From: an uncultured Rivibacter sp.
GTDB taxonomy: Bacteria; Pseudomonadota; Gammaproteobacteria; Burkholderiales; Burkholderiaceae
DNA: 64,000 nt
Assembly: GCA_946480925.1 (NCBI GenBank)
Contig: CAMLLU010000023.1
Coordinates: 1 to 64,000, forward strand
Reading direction: 5' to 3'
Part shown: positions 52,271 through 60,517 of the stretch, one piece after another
How the letters are laid out: every line of letters starts with the position of its first letter
Numbering within the stretch: position 1 is the first letter of the stretch
Notes under the pieces: generated by a model
The model's input: the letters and a program-made list of their open reading frames with translations, nothing else
The model's database searches: none
What the model was told of the DNA's origin: nothing
Program-made: the position numbers and the translations under genes

Positions 52271-52666
52271 ATGATCGACCACCTGGACCACCTCGTTCTC
52301 ACCACCGCCCGCGAGGCGGATTGCATCCGCTTCTACACCGAAGTGCTGGGCATGCAGCTGGAGACCTTCGTCGGCGGCACGCCGCCGGTGGAGCGCAAGG
52401 CCTTCAAATTCGGCCAGCAGAAGATCAACCTGCACGTGAAGGGGCACGAGTTCGAGCCCAAGGCCCACACGCCGGTGCCCGGTGCGCTGGACCTGTGCTT
52501 CATCGCCTCGGTGCCGCTGCAGCAGGTGATCGCGCGGCTCCAAGCAGCGAAGGTGCCCATCGTCGAAGGGCCGGTGATGCGCACGGGCGCCACGTCGAAG
52601 ATCCGCTCGGTGTACGTGCGCGACCCGGACCTGAACCTGATCGAGATTTCCGAGCTCGCGGCGTGA
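52271..52666 (+). CDS. VOC-family protein (glyoxalase/dioxygenase fold)
   Basis: The 131-aa protein has the two beta-alpha-beta modules of the vicinal oxygen chelate fold: IDHLDHLVLTTAREADCIRF, GQQKINLHVKGHEFEPKA and IRSVYVRDPDLNLIEISE. His and Glu at the usual metal positions are kept. Role in the cluster is unknown; it may be an epimerase or lyase. Confidence 0.85.
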   Translation: MIDHLDHLVLTTAREADCIRFYTEVLGMQLETFVGGTPPVERKAFKFGQQKINLHVKGHEFEPKAHTPVPGALDLCFIASVPLQQVIARLQAAKVPIVEGPVMRTGATSKIRSVYVRDPDLNLIEISELAA

Positions 52667-52677
52667 ACGGCAGCCCG

Positions 52678-53622
52678 ATGTTCAAAGTGGTGTTCCTCGA
52701 TGCGGGCACCCTGCCGCAGGGCCTGCGCTTCGATGCGGGGCTGCCGATCGCCTGCGAGGCGCACGGCACGACGGCCGACGCGCAGGTGATGCAGCGCATC
52801 GCCGACGCCGACGTGGTGGTGACCAACAAGGTGCGGCTTCCGGCCGCCGTGTTGCGGCAGGCGCCGAAGCTGCGGCTCGTTTGTGTGGCCGCGGCCGGCA
52901 CCGACAACGTGGATCTGCAGGCGGCGCGGCAGCAGGGCATTGCCGTGCGCAACGTGCCCGACTACGGCAGCGAGTCGGTGGCCGAGCACGCCATCGCCAC
53001 GCTGATGGCGCTGCGCCGCCAGCTGCCCGGGTATGCGCAGGCAGCGGTGGACGGGCGCTGGTCGGCCGCGCCGCAGTTCTGCTGGCACGGCCCCACCATC
53101 CGTGACGTGGGCGGCTCGGTGCTCGGCGTGGTGGGCCGTGGGCGCATCGGCGAAGCCACCGCGCGGCTGGCGCGAGGCCTGGGCATGCAGGTGCTGTTCG
53201 CCGCGAAGCCGGGCCAGCCTTGCGCGCCCGACGAGCGCGAGCTCGATGCGCTGCTGTGCGAGGCCGATGCGATCAGCCTGCACGTGCCGCTGACGCCCGG
53301 AACACGCGGCCTTTTCGACGAGGCACGCCTCGCGCGCATGAAGCCCACTGCCGTGCTCGTGAACACCGGGCGTGGCGCGCTGGTGCAGCCGCAGGCACTG
53401 GCCGACGCATTGCGGGCCGGGCGCATTGCCGGCGCGGCGATCGACGTGCTGGAGACCGAGCCGCCGCCGGCCTCGCACCCGCTGCTGGCGCCCGGCATTC
53501 CCAACCTGCTGCTCACGCCGCACGTGGCATGGGCCAGCGAGAACGCGCAAGCCCGGCTGGCCGCCGGCGTCGTGCAGATCGTGCAGGCACATCTGCACGG
53601 CCTCGTCGGCACGACCGCGTGA
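52678..53622 (+). CDS. D-2-hydroxyacid dehydrogenase
   Basis: The 314-aa protein has the NAD-binding motif GGSVLGVVGRGRIGEATARL, the Arg in VNTGRGALVQPQALADAL, Glu in IDVLETEPPPASHPLL and the catalytic His in LLTPHVAWASENAQ. It reduces 2-keto acids or oxidises D-2-hydroxy acids. An upstream GTG at 52663 overlaps the VOC stop and would add five residues, so translational coupling is possible. Confidence 0.9.
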   Translation: MFKVVFLDAGTLPQGLRFDAGLPIACEAHGTTADAQVMQRIADADVVVTNKVRLPAAVLRQAPKLRLVCVAAAGTDNVDLQAARQQGIAVRNVPDYGSESVAEHAIATLMALRRQLPGYAQAAVDGRWSAAPQFCWHGPTIRDVGGSVLGVVGRGRIGEATARLARGLGMQVLFAAKPGQPCAPDERELDALLCEADAISLHVPLTPGTRGLFDEARLARMKPTAVLVNTGRGALVQPQALADALRAGRIAGAAIDVLETEPPPASHPLLAPGIPNLLLTPHVAWASENAQARLAAGVVQIVQAHLHGLVGTTA

Positions 53623-53661
53623 AGCACGACAGCGATTCACCCCACGAACAGGAGACACCCC

Positions 53662-54627
53662 ATGCAGCGCAGAAAGATCCTCTCCGCGGCCGCGCTGGCC
53701 GCGTGCATGAACACAGGTTTTGCCGATACGTGGCCGAGCCGCCCCATCACGATGGTGGTGCCCACCGCGCCGGGCGGCTCCACCGACATCTGCGCGCGCC
53801 TCGTCGGTGAAGCGCTGGGCAAGGTGCTGGGGCAGGCGGTCGTCGTCGACAACAAGCCCGGTGCGGCCGGCAACCTGGGCACCGAGGCCGTGGCCCGCGC
53901 CAAGCCCGACGGCCACACGCTGCTGATGCAGTACTCGGGCTACCACGTGGGCAACCCGGCGCTGTTCGCGCAGATCAAGTGGCACCCCACCAAGGACTTC
54001 GTGCCGGTGGCGCTGGTGATGCGCGCACCGCACGTGGTGGCCATGGGCCCTTCGGTGCAGGCCAGCTCGCTGAAGGAGCTCATCGCCGCCGGCCAGAAGA
54101 ACGGCAAGGGCCTGTTCTATGCCTCGTCGGGCAACGGCTCCATCCAGCACATCGCGGGCGAGCTGCTGGGGCAGATGGGCAAGGTGCCGGTGACGCACGT
54201 TCCCTACAAGGGCTCGGGCCCCGCGGTGAACGACCTCATCGGTGGGCAGGTGGACCTCTTCGTCACCACGCCGCCTTCCGTGATCGGCCACGTGGCCTCG
54301 GGCAAGCTCAAGGCGCTGGCCTACACCGGCAGGCAGCGCCACCCGTCGATGCCCAATGTGCCCACCTCGGCCGAAGCGGGCCTGCCCGGCTACGAGGTGG
54401 AGTCGTGGTTCGCGGTGTTCGCGCCGGCCGGCACGCCGGCGCCGGTGGTGGCGAGGCTGTCGAACGAGATCAAGACCATCGTCGAAAGCGAGGCCTACCG
54501 CAGGAAGATGGACGAGCAGGGCGCTTTCGCGACCTACATGGACTCACCCACGCTCGCGAAGTTCGTCGACAAGGAGCTCGCCACCTGGGCCGGCGTGGTG
54601 AAGTCGGCGGGCATCAAGGCCGATTGA
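53662..54627 (+). CDS. Bug-family tripartite tricarboxylate transporter binding protein
   Basis: The 321-aa protein starts with a signal peptide (KILSAAALAACMNTGFAD) and has Bug motifs: WPSRPITMVVPTAPGGSTDI, VDNKPGAAGNLGTEAVARAK, THVPYKGSGPAVNDLIGGQV and LPGYEVESWFAVFAPAGTPA. It binds a carboxylate in the periplasm for uptake. Membrane components are not encoded here. It ends the plus-strand operon and converges on the esterase gene. Confidence 0.92.
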   Translation: MQRRKILSAAALAACMNTGFADTWPSRPITMVVPTAPGGSTDICARLVGEALGKVLGQAVVVDNKPGAAGNLGTEAVARAKPDGHTLLMQYSGYHVGNPALFAQIKWHPTKDFVPVALVMRAPHVVAMGPSVQASSLKELIAAGQKNGKGLFYASSGNGSIQHIAGELLGQMGKVPVTHVPYKGSGPAVNDLIGGQVDLFVTTPPSVIGHVASGKLKALAYTGRQRHPSMPNVPTSAEAGLPGYEVESWFAVFAPAGTPAPVVARLSNEIKTIVESEAYRRKMDEQGAFATYMDSPTLAKFVDKELATWAGVVKSAGIKAD

Positions 54628-54634
54628 TCCCGCC

Positions 54635-55582
54635 TCAGCCTTGCAGCGCGTGCCGCAACGCCGCGGCCAGCTGCAGTTGCGCCAGCCGCGCCGCGGGCAG
54701 CGCGCCGCCCATGCTGATGAAGCCGTGCGCCAGGCCGTGGTATTCGACGACAGTGGCTTGGGTGCCCGCTTCGAGGAGGTGCTTCGCGTAGGCCAGGACT
54801 TCATCGCGCAGCGGGTCGTGGGTGGCCACCTGCACCAGGGCCGGTGGCAGGCGCGAGAAGTCCTTCGCAAGGATGGGCGCGCCACGGAAGTCGCTCGTGC
54901 GGCCCTCGGGGCCGAAGTAGTGCGCCATGAAGTACTGCATGGTGCGCAGCGTGAGCGTGGGGCCCTGCGCATGCTGCTCGCGCGAAGGGTAGGGCCCATC
55001 GACGCCCGCTGCGGTGGCCGGGTACACCAACCCCTGAAACGCGATGTGCGGGCCGCCGGCATCGCGCGCCAGCAGCGACACGACGGCGGCCAGCGTGCCG
55101 CCGGCGCTGTCGCCTGCCACGGCCAGCCGGCCCGAGGCCGCGCCCAGCTCCACCGCATGTTCGGCGAGCCAGCACAGCGCGGCCCAGGCATCGTCCACCG
55201 CGGCGGGGAAGGGGTGCTCGGGTGCGAGCCGGTAGTCCACCGACACCACCACGGCCTGTGTGTCTTCGCACAGGCGGCGGCACACGCGGTCGTAGCCGTC
55301 GAGGTCGCCGAGCACGAAGCCGCCGCCGTGGTAATACACGACCAGCGGCAGCGCGCTGGCGGCAGCCTGCGGCCGGTACACCCGCAGGCCGATGGTGCCT
55401 TCGTGCGGCGCGGGGCGCGGCATGCGCAGCTCGCGCACCTGCACGTCGGCCGGCGGTACGTCGGCCGCGGCGAGGATCTCGCGGTACAGGCCGCGCGCCG
55501 CCACGGGCGGCAGGTCACAGAGGTCGGGCATGTTGGCGGCGCGGGCCTGGGCCACCATGTGCGCGAGTTGCAGGTCGAGCAT
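54635..55582 (-). CDS. HSL-type alpha/beta hydrolase (esterase)
   Basis: The 315-aa protein has the oxyanion motif VVYYHGGGFVLGDLDGYDR, the catalytic Ser in LAVAGDSAGGTLAAVVSLLA, Asp in VATHDPLRDEVLAYAKHL and His in YHGLAHGFISMGG. It belongs to the hormone-sensitive-lipase group and would cleave short to medium acyl or aryl esters. It lies 23 bp downstream of the RND gene, at the end of the minus-strand cluster. Confidence 0.92.
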   Translation of the reverse strand: MLDLQLAHMVAQARAANMPDLCDLPPVAARGLYREILAAADVPPADVQVRELRMPRPAPHEGTIGLRVYRPQAAASALPLVVYYHGGGFVLGDLDGYDRVCRRLCEDTQAVVVSVDYRLAPEHPFPAAVDDAWAALCWLAEHAVELGAASGRLAVAGDSAGGTLAAVVSLLARDAGGPHIAFQGLVYPATAAGVDGPYPSREQHAQGPTLTLRTMQYFMAHYFGPEGRTSDFRGAPILAKDFSRLPPALVQVATHDPLRDEVLAYAKHLLEAGTQATVVEYHGLAHGFISMGGALPAARLAQLQLAAALRHALQG

Positions 55583-55605
55583 GCGAAGTCCTTTCGTGTT
55601 GTCGG

Positions 55606-58101
55606 TCAGGCGGCTTGCGGTTGCGCGGCCGGCTGGGGCGCCGCGGAGGCGGGCCGCAGCAGGAAGTGGGCGAGCGCCGGCAGCAGCACCAGCGCGCCCA
55701 GCATGTTGAGCACGAACATGAAGGCGAGCAGGATGCCCATGTCGGCCTGGAACTTGATGGGCGAGAACGCCCACGTGCCCACGGCCAGAGCGAGCGTGAT
55801 GCCGGTGAGCAGCACCACGCGGCCGGTGAACTTGAGCGCGTCGTGATAAGCCTCCGAGAGCGTGGCGCCGGCGCGCAGGCGCGCGAGCATCACGCTCAGC
55901 ACGTAGAGCGCGTAGTCCACGCCGATGCCCACGCCGAGTGCGATGACCGGTAGCGTGGCGACCTTCACGCCAAGGCCGAGCTCCACCATCAGCGCCTCGC
56001 ACAGCACCGAGGTGAGCGCCAGCGGCAGCACCGCCGCCAGCACCGCGCGCCATGAGCGGAAGGTGACCCAGCACAGCAGCACCACCGCGCCGTACACCCA
56101 CAGCAGCATCTCGCGCATGGCCTGCTGCACCACGATGTTGGTGGCCGCCGCGATGCCGGCCGAGCCGGCGGCGAGCATGAAGCGCTCCGCTGGTGCCCCT
56201 CGCTCCGCGGGTACGCGGAGCGATCCCCCGAGGGGGGCGGGCCTTGCTTGGGGCGGTCCGGCGCGGCGGCCCGCCTCCGATGAGTCCGCGGCGAGGAAGG
56301 CCTCGACCTCGTCGACGACTCGCGTCAGCGTCTCGGCCTTGTGGTCCTTCAGGTAGACGTACAGCGACAGGAACGAACAGCCCTGGTTGAACAGCTCGCG
56401 CGGCGCGCGGGTCTGCACGCCGCCCAGCGCGGCTGCGTTGGGAATGAGCTCGTACCACTTCAGGTGGCCTTCGTTGTAGCCCACCATGGCCAGCTTCGAG
56501 AGCGCGGCCATCGAGTTGGTGGCTTCCACGCCGGGCAGCTGCTCGAGCTGCCACGCGAGCTTGTCCACCTTGGCCAGCGTGCCGTAGCGGGTGCACTGGT
56601 CTTCGGGCGTGGCCACCATCACCACCAGGATGTCGCTGCTGGCCGCGTAGTGCCGGGTGACGTAGTCGTTGTCGCGGTTGTAGCGCGAGTCCGCGCGCAG
56701 CTCCGGGGCGCCGGGGTCGAGGTCGCCGATCTGCAGGCGCAGGCTGATGGCATAGCCGCCTGCAGCCAGCACGGCGGCGATGCCCAGCGCCACGAGCGCC
56801 GGCCCGCGCTGCGTGAAGCGGTCGAGCCAGCGCCACAGCCAGGGGCGTTCGGCCTCGCCGGCCGTTTCCTGCCGCAGGCTGCGCCCGGCCGCGGCCGGGC
56901 TCACGCCCACGTACGACAGCAGGATGGGCAGCAGCACGAGGTTGGTGAAGATGAGCACAGCCACGCCGATGCTCGCGATCACCGCGAGGTCCTGGATCAC
57001 CGGGATCTCGATCAGCGCCAGCACCGCGAAGCCCACCGCGTCGCACAGCAGCGCGGTGAGCCCGGCGACGAAGAGGCGGCGGAAGGTGTAGCGCGCGGCC
57101 ACCGTGCGGTGCGCGCCGCGGCCGATGTCCTGCATGATGCCGTTCATCTTCTGCGCGCCGTGGCTCATGCCGATGGCGAACACGAGGAAGGGCACCAGCA
57201 CCGAATACGGGTCGAGCTCGTAGCCCAGCAGCGCCAGCAGGCCGAACTGCCACACCACGGCGATGAGCGAGCAGGCCACCACCAGCGCGGTGGAACGCAC
57301 GCAGCGCGTGTAGCCCCACAGCACCGCGGCGCAGATCACGAGCGCCATGCCGAAGAACATGAGCACCTGGCGCAGGCCCTCGATCAGGTCGCCGGCCACC
57401 TTGGCGAAGCCGGTCACGTGCAGGCCGATGCGGTCGCTCTCGTACCTGGTGCGCAGCGCCTCGATGCGGCGCGAGAGCTCGCCGTAGTCGAGCGTCTGCC
57501 CGGTGCGCGGGTCCTTGTCGAGCAGCGGCACGAACACGATGCTCGAGCGCATGTCGTGCGCGACCAGCTGGCCGATCTCGCCGGAGCGCTCGACGTTGGC
57601 ACGCACCTCGGCCAGCGCCTCGGGCGAGCCGTCGTAGCTGTCGCCGATGACGGTGTTGCCGTCGAGCCCGTCTTCGGTCACCGCGACCCAGCGTGTGTTC
57701 GAGGTCCACAGCGACTTCATGAAGGGCCGGTCGACGCCGGGCAGCAGGAAGATCTCGTCATTGAGCTGCTGCAGCGTCTCGAGGTAGCCCTTGTCGAAGA
57801 TCGTTCCCTCCTTGGCCTCCACCGCGATGCGGATCGCATTGCCCTGGCCGGCGAGGTTGCCCTTGTTGGCGAGGTAGTTCGCGATGTAGGGGTGCTTGAC
57901 GGGAATCGTCTTCTCGAAGCTCGCGTTGAGCGTGAGCTTCGTGGCCTGCCAGCCGAGCAGCAGCGTGGCCAGCAGGCACAGCAGCATCACCCACGGCCGG
58001 TGGTTGAAGAGCGCGCGTTCGGGCAGCGAGCCGGTGGAGGTGTCGAAGTCCTCCAGGCGGGCCACCACCGGCTGCTCGGCGAGGTTGTCGGTTGCGTGCA
58101 T
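55606..58101 (-). CDS. RND/MMPL-family permease
   Basis: The 831-aa protein has two six-helix groups with large loops, typical of MMPL/hydrophobe exporters of the RND superfamily: FNHRPWVMLLCLLATLLLGW at the start, VPFLVFAIGMSHGAQKMNGI and VIALGVGIGVDYALYVLSVM with the conserved Asp. It probably moves hydrophobic compounds. Residues about 606-641 (SSEAGRRAGPPQ, then RPAPLGGSLRVPAERG) are not family sequence: they come from an in-frame palindromic element at 56178-56285. Position between YCF48-like and esterase genes is typical of DUF1302/DUF1329 clusters. Confidence 0.88.
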   Translation of the reverse strand: MHATDNLAEQPVVARLEDFDTSTGSLPERALFNHRPWVMLLCLLATLLLGWQATKLTLNASFEKTIPVKHPYIANYLANKGNLAGQGNAIRIAVEAKEGTIFDKGYLETLQQLNDEIFLLPGVDRPFMKSLWTSNTRWVAVTEDGLDGNTVIGDSYDGSPEALAEVRANVERSGEIGQLVAHDMRSSIVFVPLLDKDPRTGQTLDYGELSRRIEALRTRYESDRIGLHVTGFAKVAGDLIEGLRQVLMFFGMALVICAAVLWGYTRCVRSTALVVACSLIAVVWQFGLLALLGYELDPYSVLVPFLVFAIGMSHGAQKMNGIMQDIGRGAHRTVAARYTFRRLFVAGLTALLCDAVGFAVLALIEIPVIQDLAVIASIGVAVLIFTNLVLLPILLSYVGVSPAAAGRSLRQETAGEAERPWLWRWLDRFTQRGPALVALGIAAVLAAGGYAISLRLQIGDLDPGAPELRADSRYNRDNDYVTRHYAASSDILVVMVATPEDQCTRYGTLAKVDKLAWQLEQLPGVEATNSMAALSKLAMVGYNEGHLKWYELIPNAAALGGVQTRAPRELFNQGCSFLSLYVYLKDHKAETLTRVVDEVEAFLAADSSEAGRRAGPPQARPAPLGGSLRVPAERGAPAERFMLAAGSAGIAAATNIVVQQAMREMLLWVYGAVVLLCWVTFRSWRAVLAAVLPLALTSVLCEALMVELGLGVKVATLPVIALGVGIGVDYALYVLSVMLARLRAGATLSEAYHDALKFTGRVVLLTGITLALAVGTWAFSPIKFQADMGILLAFMFVLNMLGALVLLPALAHFLLRPASAAPQPAAQPQAA
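56178..56285. repeat. Palindromic repeat element inserted in frame in the RND gene
   Basis: CGCTCCGCG (56201-56209) pairs exactly with CGCGGAGCG (56214-56222), then CCCCC-GA-GGGGG (56225-56236) forms a second hairpin. Sequence of this kind is normally found between genes, and a similar run lies at 63321-63390. Its translation is Pro/Arg/Gly-rich and interrupts the RND family sequence without breaking the frame. Confidence 0.65.
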
Positions 58102-58108
58102 GGTGTGT

Positions 58109-59149
58109 TCAGGGGGTGGGACGGTTCATGCCGCGCAGGCCGCGCATGCCCGCCAGCACGAGCTGGCCCTGCGGCGTGGCGGCAAGGCCGGAGGCGGGCA
58201 CGCCGTCGCCGGCGCGGCGTGTGAAGCTGCGGCCGTCGTCGCGGCTGGTGAGCAGGTCGCCGGTTTGCGCCAGCAGCGTGAGCGAACCGTCGGGCAGCTC
58301 GAGGCCCGCGTTCAGCGAGACGGGCAGGCCGGTCTCCAGCTTCTGCCAGTTCGCGCCGCCGTCGGTGGTGCGGAAGGCATGGCCGCGCAGGCCGAAGGCC
58401 AGCAGGGCGCCGCCTCGCGTGGGCAGCAGGCCGAAGAAGCTGCCCTTGTAGGGCGAGGGCAGCGTTTCGTGGCCCGTGCCGGTGGCGCGGATCAGCAGGC
58501 CCTGTTCGCCTGCGATGAAGAGGCTGCCGCCCGCGTAGCGCACCGCGTAGAGGTGCAGGCTCTTCGGGTTGGGCAGCTGCAGTGGTGCCCACGTGGCACC
58601 GCCGTCGCTCGTGGTGAAGGCGAGGTTGTAGGCGCCCACCGCCACGCCGTGCCGTGCATCGCTGAAGTCCACGTCGAAGAAGGGCTTGTCGGGGCCTTCT
58701 TCTTCGTAGCGCTGCGCGGCACGCAGCAGCTTCTCGTCGCCGCGGGCACGCAGGGCCTGGGCCATGAGCGCGGCGGCCTGCACGCCGTCGAGCTGCTTGC
58801 GCCAGGTCTGGCCGGCGTCTTCGGTCTTCAGGATCACGCCGAGGTGGCCCACGGCCCAGCCGGTGCGCTCGTCGACGAAGCGCAGCGCCGTGAGCGTGGT
58901 CTGCACGGGCACGCTGGCCTGGCGCCAGTTCGTGCCGCCGTCGTCGGACAGCAGCACGGTGCCTCGTTCACCGGCGGCCACCAGCCGCGAGCCGGCACGC
59001 GCGATGGCAAGCATGGCCGAGGCGCGGGGTGATTGCAGCGCCGGCTCGCTCAGTACAGCAGGCGAGGTGGCAGGCGACGTGGCGGGCGGCGCGGCGAGCG
59101 CTGGCGGCAGCAGCGCCGCCGCCAGCAGGAGGGCGGCCGCCTTCATCAA
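58109..59149 (-). CDS. Exported YCF48/BNR-type beta-propeller protein
   Basis: The 346-aa protein has a signal peptide (ALLLAAALLPPALA) and repeated propeller motifs such as LLSDDGGTNWRQASVPVQTT, ILKTEDAGQTWRKQL, AFTTSDGGATWAPLQLPNP and FRTTDGGANWQKLETGLP. These SxDGGxxW repeats are those of YCF48-like proteins. In DUF1302/DUF1329 clusters it sits next to the RND permease; its role is unknown. The start overlaps DUF1329 by 4 bp. Confidence 0.88.
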   Translation of the reverse strand: MMKAAALLLAAALLPPALAAPPATSPATSPAVLSEPALQSPRASAMLAIARAGSRLVAAGERGTVLLSDDGGTNWRQASVPVQTTLTALRFVDERTGWAVGHLGVILKTEDAGQTWRKQLDGVQAAALMAQALRARGDEKLLRAAQRYEEEGPDKPFFDVDFSDARHGVAVGAYNLAFTTSDGGATWAPLQLPNPKSLHLYAVRYAGGSLFIAGEQGLLIRATGTGHETLPSPYKGSFFGLLPTRGGALLAFGLRGHAFRTTDGGANWQKLETGLPVSLNAGLELPDGSLTLLAQTGDLLTSRDDGRSFTRRAGDGVPASGLAATPQGQLVLAGMRGLRGMNRPTP

Positions 59150-60501
59150 CGGGTTCCTTCGTTCGCCAGCTCCTCAGGGCTGAAGAACGACTTCGCAATC
59201 GGCGCCACCGCCTTGTACTGCGCGGGCAGCTCGTTCGAGGCCATGTTCAGGTAGTAGGCCCCGGTCTGCAGGTCGTAGCCGCCCCACAGCATGTTGCCCA
59301 CCACCGCCGGAATGTCCGGTGCCAGCAGCGTGAGCGTGTAGTTGGTGCGCCAGAGCTCGCCCTTCGCGTCCCACCCGTCGAACAGCACGATCTGCCAGCT
59401 GTCCTCGTCGATGTAGTACTTGCGCTTGGGCACCACGTGGCGCTTGCCGGCGGCGAGCGTGGCTTCCACCTCCCACACGCGGTGCAGCTCCCAGCGCACC
59501 TGTGCCGGGTTCAGCGTGTTGGGCGTCACCAGGTCGGCCACCTTGGCGGCGGCCGCGCGGTTGTTGTTGTAGGGGACGTAGATCTCGCGCTTGCCCACCA
59601 GCTTGAGCTCGTGCTTGTCGATGGGGCCGAACAGCATGAAGGCCTCGTCGAACAGGCCGATGCCCGAGGTCACCGAGTCGGGCGTGTCGTAGGCCACCGA
59701 AGGCGCCTTGCGCACGCGGCGCTGGCCCACGAGGTATTGCCACAGCCCGCGCGGCAAGGTGGCGTTGAGCGCGTCGTGCGCGAGGATGGCCTCGCCCGCC
59801 TTGGAGCCCGGCTCGGTGGCGGCGAACTTGCCTAGGGCGTAGTAGCCGTCGAACTTCTCGAGGCTGCCTTCGGGGTCGTAGTACTGGCGGCGGAAGCTCT
59901 GCACGCCGCCCGAGGCCATGGAGCGCTTGCCGTCGCCCGTGACCACCCACACGCGCACGGGGGCCTGCACGTAGGTGCCGGTCCAGGCCAGGCGGTGGTT
60001 CTGGAAGACCTCGTAGCCGTCCTTCGGAATGGGGAAGGGAATGCCGCCGTAGGCGCCTTCTGTGCCGTGGCCGTTGTCCACCAGCTTGGCGCGCGTCGCA
60101 TTCTTGAAGGTGTTGTCGTACACCCATTGCGGCGCGGCCGCGGTGCGGTGCGTGGGGTACACGTCGATGCGGAAGTCGGGGTACTTCTTCATCAACGCCT
60201 TCACGCCGTCGGTGAGCTTCGATTCGTACTGCGCCATGTTCTTGGCGTTGACGGAGTACAGCGGCTTCTCGGCGGCAAACGGGTCGGGTCGTGCGTCACC
60301 GGGCTTGTAGCCCGGCGCGGCCTTGGTGAGGCCGCCGTCCCACGCAGGGATGCTGCCGTCCTTGTTGGCGGCGCGCTCGGCGCCCAGTGGCGTGAGGGTG
60401 CTCTTGAGCTTGGCGGCTTCTTCGGCCGACACGGCGGCCTGGGCATGGTGGGTGACGAGGAACGCCGCGGCTGCGAGCGCGAGGAGATGCTTGTTGCGCA
60501 T
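59146..60501 (-). CDS. DUF1329 exported protein
   Basis: The 451-aa protein has a signal peptide (LLALAAAAFLVTHHAQAAVS) and DUF1329 sequence: LTPLGAERAANKDGSIPAWD, GLTKAAPGYKPGD, FRIDVYPTHRTAAAPQWVYD and RKYYIDEDSWQIVLFDGWD. DUF1329 proteins resemble lipoprotein carriers (LolB-like fold) and accompany DUF1302 outer-membrane proteins. It is probably periplasmic or attached to the outer membrane. It overlaps the YCF48 gene by 4 bp and follows DUF1302 by 16 bp. Confidence 0.92.
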   Translation of the reverse strand: MRNKHLLALAAAAFLVTHHAQAAVSAEEAAKLKSTLTPLGAERAANKDGSIPAWDGGLTKAAPGYKPGDARPDPFAAEKPLYSVNAKNMAQYESKLTDGVKALMKKYPDFRIDVYPTHRTAAAPQWVYDNTFKNATRAKLVDNGHGTEGAYGGIPFPIPKDGYEVFQNHRLAWTGTYVQAPVRVWVVTGDGKRSMASGGVQSFRRQYYDPEGSLEKFDGYYALGKFAATEPGSKAGEAILAHDALNATLPRGLWQYLVGQRRVRKAPSVAYDTPDSVTSGIGLFDEAFMLFGPIDKHELKLVGKREIYVPYNNNRAAAAKVADLVTPNTLNPAQVRWELHRVWEVEATLAAGKRHVVPKRKYYIDEDSWQIVLFDGWDAKGELWRTNYTLTLLAPDIPAVVGNMLWGGYDLQTGAYYLNMASNELPAQYKAVAPIAKSFFSPEELANEGTR

Positions 60502-60517
60502 GTGAAGGCTCCGGAAT

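Noticed and set aside
54635..57709. 1024-codon minus-strand frame that spans the RND gene and the esterase
   Set aside because: Only its last 315 codons are real (esterase); the rest lies in the wrong frame of the RND gene.
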